Shown one piece after another: positions 50,019-58,656 of a DNA stretch of 64,000 nt. Location of the stretch: the NCBI GenBank assembly GCA_963605745.1, contig CAVCWT010000006.1:1-64000 (forward strand), read 5' to 3'. The stretch is from CAG-791 sp963605745. GTDB taxonomy: Bacteria; Bacillota; Clostridia; Lachnospirales; Lachnospiraceae. The translations under genes were made by a program, and so were the position numbers. The notes beneath the pieces were generated by a model. That model worked only from the letters and a program-made list of their open reading frames with translations, had not been told where the DNA came from and did not search any database. The first letter of the stretch is position 1; every line of letters begins with the position of its first letter.

Positions 50019-52031
50019 ATGTTCGAAGACAATTCTATCTACAAAATCCGAGGGAATCCGTCCCAGCAAGAAGCCATTCGCCACTTTCAGGGCCCTTGCG
50101 AGGTCATCGCAGGGCCGGGAAGCGGCAAGACCTTTGTGCTGGTGGAACGGATTCTCTTTTTAATTCTGGAATACCACGTTCCGCCGTCACAGATTCTGGT
50201 GCTGACCTTCTCAAAGGCGGCAGCCATCCAGATGCAGGCAAGGTTTCGACGGCGGGCAAGCGAGGTCCTTAAGACGAAACCACCCGGTGCTGCCGGATTT
50301 GATCCGGGCGAGGTAACCTTCGGCACCTTCCATTCCGTTTTTCTTGCTCTTTTACAGAGCTCTTCCAAAGTTTCTTACTCCATTCTCACAGGCGACCGTT
50401 CCAAAAGCCTGCTGCGAACCCTATATTCCAGGTATTATCACAAATATCCAACCTTTGATGAGCTGACAGAACTGTCCTCTCAAATTGCGCTGGTCAAATC
50501 ACGTGTGCCCCAAAAGGCAACCTCTGTTGCAGAACCGGGAGCGCAGTACCATACAGGAGAACATTCCCTGGGGCAAGATCTTCAATTGGCCCCTCTGGAA
50601 AACATTCTGTCACAACAGGAAACCGATTTTTACAGGCTATTCCAGGATTATCAGCAATATCTTGCAGAAAATGATCTCATTGATTTTGATGACATGATTG
50701 TGAAATGCATTCAAATGCTGCAGGATAACGAGAATATTCTGCAATATTGGCAGCAGCGGTTTCGCTTCATTCTGATCGACGAATTTCAGGATATCAATCA
50801 GGAACAGTTCGAAGGAATCCGTCTGTTGGCAGGTGCAGGGCAGAACCTTTTTGTTGTAGGCGATGACGACCAGAGCATCTATGGCTTTCGCGGTTCGGAT
50901 CCACGAATTATGCTCCGCTTTGCCGAAACGCACAAACACATCGAACTATCCGTCAACTACCGAAGCGTTCGTTCCATCGTTCGCTGCGGCCAGAAAATTA
51001 TCCTCGAAAATGAGCTGCGCATTCCCAAAAACCCAACGGCCGCCAGGACACAAGAAAGCAGCAACCCATTACAGCCTCTGCCGCCGGCTGCAGCCCCTGA
51101 TGTGCAGCTGTTGCCATACCCCTCCGAATGCGCAGAATACCAGGGAATCTGCGACCTTCTGCTGCAGATGACAGCAAAAGAACGTTCTGAGTGTGCGGTT
51201 ATTTTCCGCAGCAACCGTCAAATGCAGCAAATGATAAAGGCACTCGAAAACAACGATCTCCCCTACCATTTTTCCGGCGGCAGGAATCAGAAACGAACCG
51301 CATATCAGGAGAAAAAACTGCTGAAAGAAGCGGATGAAATTCTGGAGCTGTTAAAAGCCTATTATCAGCTGGCTGATGAGCTTTCCAAAGGGCAGGTACA
51401 AAGAAAAACTCTCTTTCAGATTCTGAACATTCCGGAACGGTTCCTTTTACGCAGCAAATTTATAAAGAGCAGCTACACAAAAGAGGAACTCCTGTCGGTA
51501 TATCCTCAAGGCTGCGGAGAACGGGAGCAGCTCACCCTTTTATGCAAAGACCTACAGGCACTTGCCAGACTGACGCCGGAACACTCCTGCAGCTATCTGT
51601 TCAAAAGGTTGCAGCAGGAATCTCGCTATTGTGATGAACTGCTGAAAATGGCAAAAGATGCCGCCACAGTGACCGCCTTTCGAAAGACGCTGGAACATCT
51701 GACGCCCTCTGAACTACTCGCAGGCGAAAACCATAACCAGGCAGAAAATCGTGTTAACACACCGAAGGAAAAAGGCGTTCTCCTCATCACCATGCACAGC
51801 AGCAAGGGACTGGAATTCGATACCGTATTCATTCCGGATCTGAATGAAGGGATTTTTCCGGGGCGAAGAGCAAGGAGTAAGGAACAGATCGAAGAAGAGC
51901 GCCGCCTGTTCTATGTAGCTGTTACCAGAGCCCGCGACCGGCTGCGCATCCTGTACGTCAAGGGAACCGAGGAGAACCCCAGACGCCCGTCACGGTTTCT
52001 CGAGCCCCTTGGCGTGAAGCCGTGGGAATAA
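50019..52031 (+). CDS. UvrD/PcrA-like superfamily 1 DNA helicase
   Basis: A 670-residue 3'-5' helicase of the UvrD/Rep group. Q-motif and Walker A: NPSQQEAIRHF and AGPGSGKTFVLVERI; Walker B IDEFQDINQEQFEG; motif III VGDDDQSIYGFRGSDP; motif V MHSSKGLEFDTVFIPDL; motif VI VAVTRARDRLRI. It is shorter than typical PcrA (~720-750) because its 2B region is reduced. No good ribosome binding site is seen before the ATG, which lies just after a family S copy. Roles in repair or replication restart are likely. Confidence 0.88.
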   Translation: MFEDNSIYKIRGNPSQQEAIRHFQGPCEVIAGPGSGKTFVLVERILFLILEYHVPPSQILVLTFSKAAAIQMQARFRRRASEVLKTKPPGAAGFDPGEVTFGTFHSVFLALLQSSSKVSYSILTGDRSKSLLRTLYSRYYHKYPTFDELTELSSQIALVKSRVPQKATSVAEPGAQYHTGEHSLGQDLQLAPLENILSQQETDFYRLFQDYQQYLAENDLIDFDDMIVKCIQMLQDNENILQYWQQRFRFILIDEFQDINQEQFEGIRLLAGAGQNLFVVGDDDQSIYGFRGSDPRIMLRFAETHKHIELSVNYRSVRSIVRCGQKIILENELRIPKNPTAARTQESSNPLQPLPPAAAPDVQLLPYPSECAEYQGICDLLLQMTAKERSECAVIFRSNRQMQQMIKALENNDLPYHFSGGRNQKRTAYQEKKLLKEADEILELLKAYYQLADELSKGQVQRKTLFQILNIPERFLLRSKFIKSSYTKEELLSVYPQGCGEREQLTLLCKDLQALARLTPEHSCSYLFKRLQQESRYCDELLKMAKDAATVTAFRKTLEHLTPSELLAGENHNQAENRVNTPKEKGVLLITMHSSKGLEFDTVFIPDLNEGIFPGRRARSKEQIEEERRLFYVAVTRARDRLRILYVKGTEENPRRPSRFLEPLGVKPWE

Positions 52032-52236
52032 TCATGGTACGATTTTTCGCTTTTGTAATACAGGTGCGGGACGAGTCGGTGCACATCCCTTGTCACCGCA
52101 CCGTCAGGAGGAAACCCATCAGAAGAAACGTCAGTATGGCATCCGCTGCGTACAAGAAACTCGTGCAAACTCCCTTCGTTGTGGTAAAATGTAGATCTAT
52201 ATGAGCATTCAGACATCAATGACAAGGAGAAGGCAC

Positions 52237-54084
52237 ATGGCATACGAAATTACTGCATCACCGGCCTACACTGTACGTCCAGGTACCATGATCGTTCAGG
52301 GAGGAATTGTCTTTAGCTCTGTGTTTCACAACTGCAAAACCTGCGGCCTGCTGCTCTATCATCTGCCGGATCTTGAAATGATCAAGGTTCCTTTTGGGGA
52401 TGAGCACCGCTACGGCAGTCTGTATTCTGTCAAGATTAACGGCCTCAATCCGCTGGAATGGGGCTATCTGTATTACCGCGATGATCTCACCTTCTGTGAT
52501 CCCTATGCCAGAGAACTCATCCACACTAAGCTGGATGGCAAACCAATCGTTCTCTCAAGACCATTCCCCTATGAAGAGGACTCCCTGCCGGCCTACGGCA
52601 GTATGCGCCACAAAGACTGGTCCAAACGCGTGCTCTACTGCATTCACGTTCAGGGCTTTACCGCCTCCAGAACCTCACGCGTCAAGGCAAGAGGAACCTT
52701 TCAGGGAGTGATTGAAAAGATTCCGTATTTGAAAAAGCTGGGAATCAACGGTGTCGAGCTCCTGCCGATCTATGAGGCAAGAGACGAGAAAAAGAACAAT
52801 TACTGGAACTTTGGGGAGGGCTGTTATTTTGCCCCGAAGAGTGCCTATGCACATACCAAAACGCCGCAGATTGAGTTTCGCAAAATGGTCGATGCACTTC
52901 ACGAAAATGACATCGAGGTCTTTTTGCAGCTGTATTTTCCGGATAATGTCACCATCCAGACTCAGCTCGAGACAGCAAGGTTCTATGTGACGCATTACGG
53001 CATCGACGGCTTCCATCTAAAGGGGAGTGCTGCAGCGCTGCAGACAATTGCTTCGGATCCGATGCTCAGTGACACTGCGATTTTCTATTATTCGTTCCCT
53101 TACGAGGAGCTGCAGAAAACAGACAAAGAAAATCCAACAACCGGCAAGCCGTCGGTTCGTCATCTGTGCGAGTATACCGAGAATTTCCAGACACTGGCAC
53201 GCCGCTTTGTAAAAAGTGATAACCAGGTTCTTCGGGAGTTTGTTAAGGAATTCGTCAACGTTCCGTCCGGGCACGGCCGGGTTCACTATATCACGAACTA
53301 CGAAGGCTTTACTCTGATGGACCTTGTGTCCTACAACTGGAAACACAACCAGGCCAACGGCGAGGACAACCGGGACGGCAATGACAATAACTGGAGCTGG
53401 AACTGCGGCGTGGAGGGTCCCAGCCACAAAAAGGACATCCGGCAGCTGCGAAATCGCCAGATACGCAATCTCGTGACACTGAATTTGCTGGCGCAGGGAA
53501 CACCTCTTATTCTGGGAGGGGACGAGCATTGCAATTCTCAGCAAGGCAACAACAATCCCTACTGCCAGAATAATGAAACCGGCTGGGTCAGCTGGAAGGA
53601 AACGGTGGACAGCAAGGCAATTTTTGATTTCACGCAAAGGCTTTTGCAGCTCAGAACGGAGCATGCGGTATTCCGCAGAACAAAACCTTTTACCTTCAAT
53701 GATCCCGCAGCCATCGGCTATCCGGATATCTCTGTGCATGGAAGGGAAGCCTGGAAGCCGGATCTGTCCGGATACTCCCACACGGTCGGTATTTTGCTGC
53801 CGGAGAGTTATGCACAGGAGAATCCGACCGATTCTTTCCTGTACCTTGCCTTGAACATGCATTGGCACAATCAGCAGCTGGCACTGCCAAAGCTTCCTTC
53901 CGGTTACCGGTGGAAGCTTGTCATGGATACCTTCCGGGATGAGGCATTTCTGAGTAAGCCGCAGTTGGCAGACGATCAGCATCTGATCAATGTCAATGGG
54001 CGTTCGATTCAGATTCTGCGCGCCGAAAAGGAACAGGTTCCTGTGGCAACCGTTGGAATAAGACAATCTGACAAACAAAAATGA
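52237..54084 (+). CDS. GH13 isoamylase/GlgX-like protein lacking the catalytic residues
   Basis: A 615-residue protein with an N-terminal CBM48-like domain and a GH13 barrel most similar in layout to glycogen debranching enzymes (GVELLPIYE, ILGGDEHCNSQQGNNNPYCQ). Where active enzymes carry Arg-x-Asp in region II (GFRFD), this one has GFHLK (His260, Lys262). Region III AEPW is replaced by YSFP (Ser286), and region IV HDG is YEG (Tyr355, Glu356). The region I NH motif is also lost. It is probably a non-catalytic glycan-binding or scaffold protein. ATG 52237 follows AAGGAGAAGG. The next gene overlaps its stop (ATGA). Confidence 0.85.
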   Translation: MAYEITASPAYTVRPGTMIVQGGIVFSSVFHNCKTCGLLLYHLPDLEMIKVPFGDEHRYGSLYSVKINGLNPLEWGYLYYRDDLTFCDPYARELIHTKLDGKPIVLSRPFPYEEDSLPAYGSMRHKDWSKRVLYCIHVQGFTASRTSRVKARGTFQGVIEKIPYLKKLGINGVELLPIYEARDEKKNNYWNFGEGCYFAPKSAYAHTKTPQIEFRKMVDALHENDIEVFLQLYFPDNVTIQTQLETARFYVTHYGIDGFHLKGSAAALQTIASDPMLSDTAIFYYSFPYEELQKTDKENPTTGKPSVRHLCEYTENFQTLARRFVKSDNQVLREFVKEFVNVPSGHGRVHYITNYEGFTLMDLVSYNWKHNQANGEDNRDGNDNNWSWNCGVEGPSHKKDIRQLRNRQIRNLVTLNLLAQGTPLILGGDEHCNSQQGNNNPYCQNNETGWVSWKETVDSKAIFDFTQRLLQLRTEHAVFRRTKPFTFNDPAAIGYPDISVHGREAWKPDLSGYSHTVGILLPESYAQENPTDSFLYLALNMHWHNQQLALPKLPSGYRWKLVMDTFRDEAFLSKPQLADDQHLINVNGRSIQILRAEKEQVPVATVGIRQSDKQK

Positions 54085-54719
54085 CCGATCAAGAAAAGAC
54101 ATCGCAAACTGCATATCACATTACACTGAAAAAAGCCTGGGCACATTTTTGTACCATCACCCATCACAAGGTGGTGGTGTTCGAAGGCTGCGCGAAGGTG
54201 GGGCTCATCTGGCAGGGATTGACCCATGACCTGTCCAAATACAGTCCGACAGAATTCCTCGTGGGTGCAAGGTATTATCAGGGAACCCGTTCCCCCAACA
54301 ATGCAGAAAGAGAGGAGACGGGGCTTTCGACCGCATGGCTCCATCACAAGGGACGCAATCGGCATCACTACGAATACTGGCTGGATTATTCCACCAGAAT
54401 GAACGGCGGCATTAACGGGTCAGGAATTATGCCCTGCAGGATGCCGCTTCGCTATGTCATTGAGATGTTCATGGACCGCATTGCAGCGTCCAAGATTTAT
54501 AACGGAAAAGCCTACAAGGATACGGATCCTCTGGACTATTACCAGCACGGCGATACCAGAAGGTTCCTTCATCCGGATACAGCAGACGTTCTGGAGAGTC
54601 TTTTGCACATTCTGGCCGGGCAGGGCGAGGAGGCAGCTTTTGCAGAGGCAAGGCGGCTTCTTGCTGCAGGAGATTATCCGCATCATGATGAGAACGGGAA
54701 TCCATGGAGGAAGAGCTGA
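54081..54719 (+). CDS. DUF5662 family protein
   Basis: A 212-residue protein of the DUF5662 family; similar proteins are often mislabelled catalase. It is rich in conserved His and Asp (ITHHKVVVFEGC, GLTHDLSKYSPTEF, HHKGRNRHHYEYW), suggesting a metal site as in HD-type phosphohydrolases; this is inference. The ATG overlaps the GH13-like stop by four bases, and the following gene starts in its own stop codon, so the three form one translational unit. Confidence 0.78.
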   Translation: MTDQEKTSQTAYHITLKKAWAHFCTITHHKVVVFEGCAKVGLIWQGLTHDLSKYSPTEFLVGARYYQGTRSPNNAEREETGLSTAWLHHKGRNRHHYEYWLDYSTRMNGGINGSGIMPCRMPLRYVIEMFMDRIAASKIYNGKAYKDTDPLDYYQHGDTRRFLHPDTADVLESLLHILAGQGEEAAFAEARRLLAAGDYPHHDENGNPWRKS

Positions 54720-55552
54720 TGCAGGCAGGAACAGCAGCAGTCTCCATTGAGGAATCGATTGCTGCGATTCTGACGCCAAAGGAACGGGAACGTATCGGCA
54801 TTGGCATGCAAAAGGAAAAGTCTCTGCATGCAATTCTGAAAAACTACAAGGATCCCGAGCCTTCCCATCAGGAGGTTCCGGTCGGCAATTACATTGCAGA
54901 CATCTGCGACATGGACCGGCATACGATCACAGAAATTCAGACGGCGAATTTTGGCTCCATGAAGGGAAAGCTCTCCGCCTTTTTGCCGGAATATGAGGTG
55001 ACCGTGCTGTATCCCATCGCCCACCGGAAAACGGTCTGCTGGATCGATCCCGAAACCGGCGAAATAACGGCCCAGAACCCATCTCATTTTATCGGGAGCT
55101 TTTATGAAGTCTTCCGGGAGCTCTCCAAGATCGAGGAATTCCTTCTGCATCCGAACCTTCGGATCGAACCAGTCCTCATTGACCTTAGTGAATACAAGGT
55201 GCAGGACGGTTGGGGGAAGGAAGGAAAACGCGGCGCTCACCGCTATGACAGGGTCCCGACGGCAATCTTTGAGGACATCATTCTGGAGCGTCCGGAAGAT
55301 TATGCGGTGTTCCTCCCAAAGGACCCTGTGCTGCCGATCCCCTTTACGACAAAGGATCTGGAGGCGGTTGTCGGAATTCACCGCAAGTCCCTGCAGTATT
55401 CTACGGTCTTAAAGGTTCTGACGGCTCTTGGCGTAACAAGAAGAGTCGGAATGACGTCCCGCAGGGCCTTCGAATATGAAATTGTGATTCCGAACGAAAC
55501 CGGAACCGATTACTGCCGTGCCCCAAAAAATCGCTGTACTAGGATCCTTTGA
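54719..55552 (+). CDS. Putative PD-(D/E)xK-type nuclease with winged-helix tail (unrecognised family)
   Basis: I do not recognise a named family. The 277-residue protein has KEKSLHAILKNY, then YIADICDMD followed by ITEIQTANFGSMKGKL; the Asp...Glu-x-Gln spacing after predicted beta strands resembles the PD-(D/E)xK nuclease variants with ExQ. The C-terminal part (PFTTKDLEAVVGIH, YSTVLKVLTALGV) looks like a winged helix. ATG 54719 is favoured by GGAGGAAG; the ATG 54704 lies within that site. The final codons and the stop fall on a family P half-element. Confidence 0.55.
   Translation: MQAGTAAVSIEESIAAILTPKERERIGIGMQKEKSLHAILKNYKDPEPSHQEVPVGNYIADICDMDRHTITEIQTANFGSMKGKLSAFLPEYEVTVLYPIAHRKTVCWIDPETGEITAQNPSHFIGSFYEVFRELSKIEEFLLHPNLRIEPVLIDLSEYKVQDGWGKEGKRGAHRYDRVPTAIFEDIILERPEDYAVFLPKDPVLPIPFTTKDLEAVVGIHRKSLQYSTVLKVLTALGVTRRVGMTSRRAFEYEIVIPNETGTDYCRAPKNRCTRIL
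55525..55541. repeat. Family P half-element at the 3' end of the putative nuclease gene
   Basis: aaaaaatcgctgtactagg is the inverted form of GTACAGCGATTTT and encodes the last residues (KNRCTR). No partner half was found nearby. Confidence 0.6.
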
Positions 55553-55605
55553 TGTCTGATCGGTGGACAGTAACACAGGTAAAAAGAGAAGAAGGAGATC
55601 CCACC

Positions 55606-56931
55606 ATGCATTTTGATGTTCAAAAGATAACAGAGAGATTTGTTCGCTACGCCTGCGTTTATACGCAGTCCGAGGAGGGCGTTGCCGATACTCCCTCGAC
55701 AATGTGCCAGTTCGATCTGGCAAGGCTCCTGTACAAGGAGCTGCAGGAGATGGGGGCGTCGGACGTATTTTTAGACGAGGACAAGTGCTACGTGTATGCA
55801 ACCATTCCTGCTACGATCCCTGCAGCCTCGAAGGAGGCACTGGCAAAAAGAGCAGATTCCGTGGCAAAAAAACGGGAAAACCTCGCACCGATTCTGGGAC
55901 TGGTTGCCCATATGGATACGTCCAATGCTGTGGACGCCAGTGAACATCCAAAGATTCATCCCAGAGTCATCGAAAACTACGACGGAGCTCCCATTGTCCT
56001 GAACAAGGAGCTGGGGATCCTCACAGATCCTGCGGAGTACACGGAACTGAAGGACAAGGTCGGGCAGACGCTGATTGTCACCGATGGAACTACTGTTCTT
56101 GGCGGAGACGACAAAGCCGGGGTTACGCAGATTATGGAGGCGGCCGCATTTTTCCTGCAGAACAAGGATGTTGCACACGGCACAATCCGGATCATGTTCA
56201 CACCGGATGAGGAGGTTGGAAACGGCACCCGGAACATGGATCTGACGCATTTTGCTGTGGACTATGCCTATACCGTAGACGGGGGCGCCGTAGGAGAGCT
56301 CGAATATGAGAATTTTAATGCGGCCTCCGCACAGCTGACCATTCAAGGCGTGTCGGCGCACCCTGGCAGTGCCAAAGGCATCATGCGCAATGCTCTCTTA
56401 GTTGCCATGGAGTTCAATGACCTTCTGCCAAAGGGAGAGACCCCGGCGGATACGGAAGGGTATGAGGGTTTCTATCATCTGGAATATCTGGAGGGCACCG
56501 CAGACACGGCACGGATGGAGTACATTATCCGGGATCATGACAGGGATCTGTTCGAAAAGAGAAAAGAGACGATGCAAAAGGCTGCTGATGCGATCAATGC
56601 GCGTTACCATGACGAGGTCGTGACCGCAAAGATTACCGACAGCTACTACAACATGGCAGAGAAGATCCGCCCCCATATGCACCTTGTGGACAATGCAAGA
56701 AAAGCGATGGAACAGGTTGGCGTGACACCGCTGGTTGCACCGATTCGAGGCGGCACCGATGGTGCGAGAATGAGCTTTTTAGGGATTCCCTGCCCGAATC
56801 TCTTCACCGGGTCGTATCATTACCACGGACGGCACGAATACGTAGTTGCCCAGGAGATGGTTCTGGGCGCAGAGACAATCATAAGGATTTTAAACCAATA
56901 TGCAGGATACGAACTCGACAACACCAATTAA
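55606..56931 (+). CDS. pepT: Peptidase T (tripeptide aminopeptidase)
   Basis: A M20B zinc aminopeptidase removing the N-terminal residue of tripeptides. The metal ligands are visible: AHMDTSNAV (His, Asp), LGGDDKAGV (Asp), TPDEEVGNGT (catalytic Glu, Glu ligand), YTVDGG, and the C-terminal SYHYHGRHEYV. The 441-residue length exceeds usual PepT (~408) because of an Ala/Lys-rich loop near residue 85 (SKEALAKRADSVAKKRENL). ATG 55606 follows AAGGAGA. miaB starts inside its 3' end. Confidence 0.93.
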   Translation: MHFDVQKITERFVRYACVYTQSEEGVADTPSTMCQFDLARLLYKELQEMGASDVFLDEDKCYVYATIPATIPAASKEALAKRADSVAKKRENLAPILGLVAHMDTSNAVDASEHPKIHPRVIENYDGAPIVLNKELGILTDPAEYTELKDKVGQTLIVTDGTTVLGGDDKAGVTQIMEAAAFFLQNKDVAHGTIRIMFTPDEEVGNGTRNMDLTHFAVDYAYTVDGGAVGELEYENFNAASAQLTIQGVSAHPGSAKGIMRNALLVAMEFNDLLPKGETPADTEGYEGFYHLEYLEGTADTARMEYIIRDHDRDLFEKRKETMQKAADAINARYHDEVVTAKITDSYYNMAEKIRPHMHLVDNARKAMEQVGVTPLVAPIRGGTDGARMSFLGIPCPNLFTGSYHYHGRHEYVVAQEMVLGAETIIRILNQYAGYELDNTN

Positions 56932-58450
56932 AAAAATCCCCATGCCGGTGGCCAAAAAAGTCCCGCTGCCGCCCAAGCGCTCCAAAGAGGAGAGGCAGGA
57001 GGCTTCGGCAAAGGAACTGGAGAGGCAGCAGGAATTCCTGCAGAAATCGGCACTTTATACGGCGCAGCTGGCAGGAATACTGGGGCGCACTCCGACCTTT
57101 CATGTACATAATTTTGGTTGCCAGATGAATGCAAGAGATGCAGAGAAGCTCTCCGGAATTCTGCGCGCCTCCGGCTACGAAGAGATTCAGGAGGAGTCGG
57201 CGGACTTTGTCATCTACAACACCTGCACCGTCCGGGATAATGCGGATCAGCACTTTTTCGGACGGCTCGGAAGGGCTGCGCATCATAAAAAATTCAATCC
57301 TTTCATGAAGATTGCAGTTTGCGGCTGCATGACGCAGGAAGAGAGCGCTGTTGAACGGATTAAGAAAAGCTATCCGTATGTGGATCTGATCTTCGGAACC
57401 CACAATCTGTTCTGTTTTCCGGAGTATCTGTGCGGAGTTTATGAGTCAAAAAACGGTGCCTATGATCCATCCGGAAAGGGGCATAAACTGACCGAGCTCT
57501 GGGATGCCACCGATGAAATCGTAGAAGAGCTCCCCGTTGAGCGCAAATACTCCTACAAGTCCGGCATCAACATCATGTTCGGCTGCGACAATTACTGCAC
57601 CTACTGCATTGTTCCTTACGTGCGCGGTCATGAGAGAAGCCGCGAGCCGCAGGATATTCTCCGGGAGTGCGAAAAGCTCGTCTCAGACGGCGTCGTGGAA
57701 GTGATGCTGCTGGGACAGAACGTGAATTCCTACGGAAAGGACCTGGAAACGCCCTGCTCCTTTGCAGAGCTCCTTTCGGCTGTTGCCGAGGTTCCGGGGC
57801 TCAAAAGGGTTCGCTTTATGACGCCGCATCCAAAGGACATGAGCCGCGATGTTCTGGAGGTGATTCGTGATCACCCGAATATTGCACGGCATATTCATTT
57901 TCCGCTGCAGTCGGGCTCCAATGAAATTCTGCGCAAAATGAACCGCCGCTATACCAGAGAACAGTTCATGCAGCGAGCCGCCGAGATCCGCGAGGTTCTG
58001 CCGGATGCGGCCATCACTACGGACATCATTGCGGGCTTCCCCGGTGAGACGAGAGCCGACGTCGATGATACCGTTGATGTTGTGCAGAAGGTTAGCTTTG
58101 ACAATGCCTATACCTTCATCTATTCCCCCAGACGAGGAACCCCGGCGGCCTCCATGGAACAGGTTCCAAAGGAAGAGGTCCAGGAAGGCTTTGACCGGAT
58201 TCTTGCCGCTGTTCAGGAGAATGCGAGAAAACGGGCGGCCTCCATTCAGGGACAGACCATGGTGGCGCTTGCCGAAGAAATGAACAGCCAGGATCCGTCC
58301 CTTGTCACCTGCAGACTCTCCAACAACATCATCGTGCACGTCAAAGGTGATGCATCCATGATCGGACACTTCTATGACGTGACGCTAGACGAGTGCAGGA
58401 ACTTTTACTATTTCGGAACCGTCCTTGGCGAGAATCTGCAAGGGTATTAA
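56900..58450 (+). CDS. miaB: tRNA-2-methylthio-N6-dimethylallyladenosine synthase MiaB
   Basis: A radical-SAM methylthiotransferase acting on i6A37 in tRNAs for UNN codons. The 516-residue protein has the N-terminal MTTase cysteines (FGCQMNARDAEKL, NTCTVRDNADQ, CGCMTQEE), the radical-SAM CxxxCxxC (FGCDNYCTYCIVPYVRGHERSR) and a C-terminal TRAM domain. An extra basic N-terminus of ~60 residues is usual in Clostridia. Its start overlaps pepT by 32 bp. mutS follows after a family S element; miaA, which makes its substrate, starts at the window's end. Confidence 0.95.
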   Translation: MQDTNSTTPIKKIPMPVAKKVPLPPKRSKEERQEASAKELERQQEFLQKSALYTAQLAGILGRTPTFHVHNFGCQMNARDAEKLSGILRASGYEEIQEESADFVIYNTCTVRDNADQHFFGRLGRAAHHKKFNPFMKIAVCGCMTQEESAVERIKKSYPYVDLIFGTHNLFCFPEYLCGVYESKNGAYDPSGKGHKLTELWDATDEIVEELPVERKYSYKSGINIMFGCDNYCTYCIVPYVRGHERSREPQDILRECEKLVSDGVVEVMLLGQNVNSYGKDLETPCSFAELLSAVAEVPGLKRVRFMTPHPKDMSRDVLEVIRDHPNIARHIHFPLQSGSNEILRKMNRRYTREQFMQRAAEIREVLPDAAITTDIIAGFPGETRADVDDTVDVVQKVSFDNAYTFIYSPRRGTPAASMEQVPKEEVQEGFDRILAAVQENARKRAASIQGQTMVALAEEMNSQDPSLVTCRLSNNIIVHVKGDASMIGHFYDVTLDECRNFYYFGTVLGENLQGY

Positions 58451-58474
58451 TAAGACATATTTCATTTTTTACTC

Positions 58475-58630
58475 GTCAGCGACAGGGTGGCGGTAGAATG
58501 TCCGGCTGCGGGGCCTTTCGCAAGCCTTGGTACTTGCGAACGTTTTTGTGAGCTTAGTACCGCTAGGTCTTGCGAACGGAACTGCGAAGTGTCCACGCAG
58601 CGGACATCTCCGCCAGGACCCGTCGCTGGA
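58475..58630 (+). ncRNA. Family S structured element, copy S3
   Basis: Outer stem cagcgac (58477-58483) / gtcgctg (58622-58628), then atgtccggctgcg / cgcagcggacat. The long arm is tttcgcaag / cttgcgaa with ggtac / gtacc and the same TTGCGA / GAGCTTA internal loop. The side hairpin is act-GCGA-agt. Relative to S1, both strands change together in the outer stem (CAGAGAC/GTCTCTG to CAGCGAC/GTCGCTG), in the arm, and in the GNRA stem. It lies between miaB and mutS. Confidence 0.75.
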
Positions 58631-58656
58631 GCAATATAACTGTCAAGAGGTGACGG

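Noticed and set aside
54081..54719. Catalase annotation for the DUF5662 protein
   Set aside because: No heme-catalase or Mn-catalase motifs are visible; the label is a known carry-over error.
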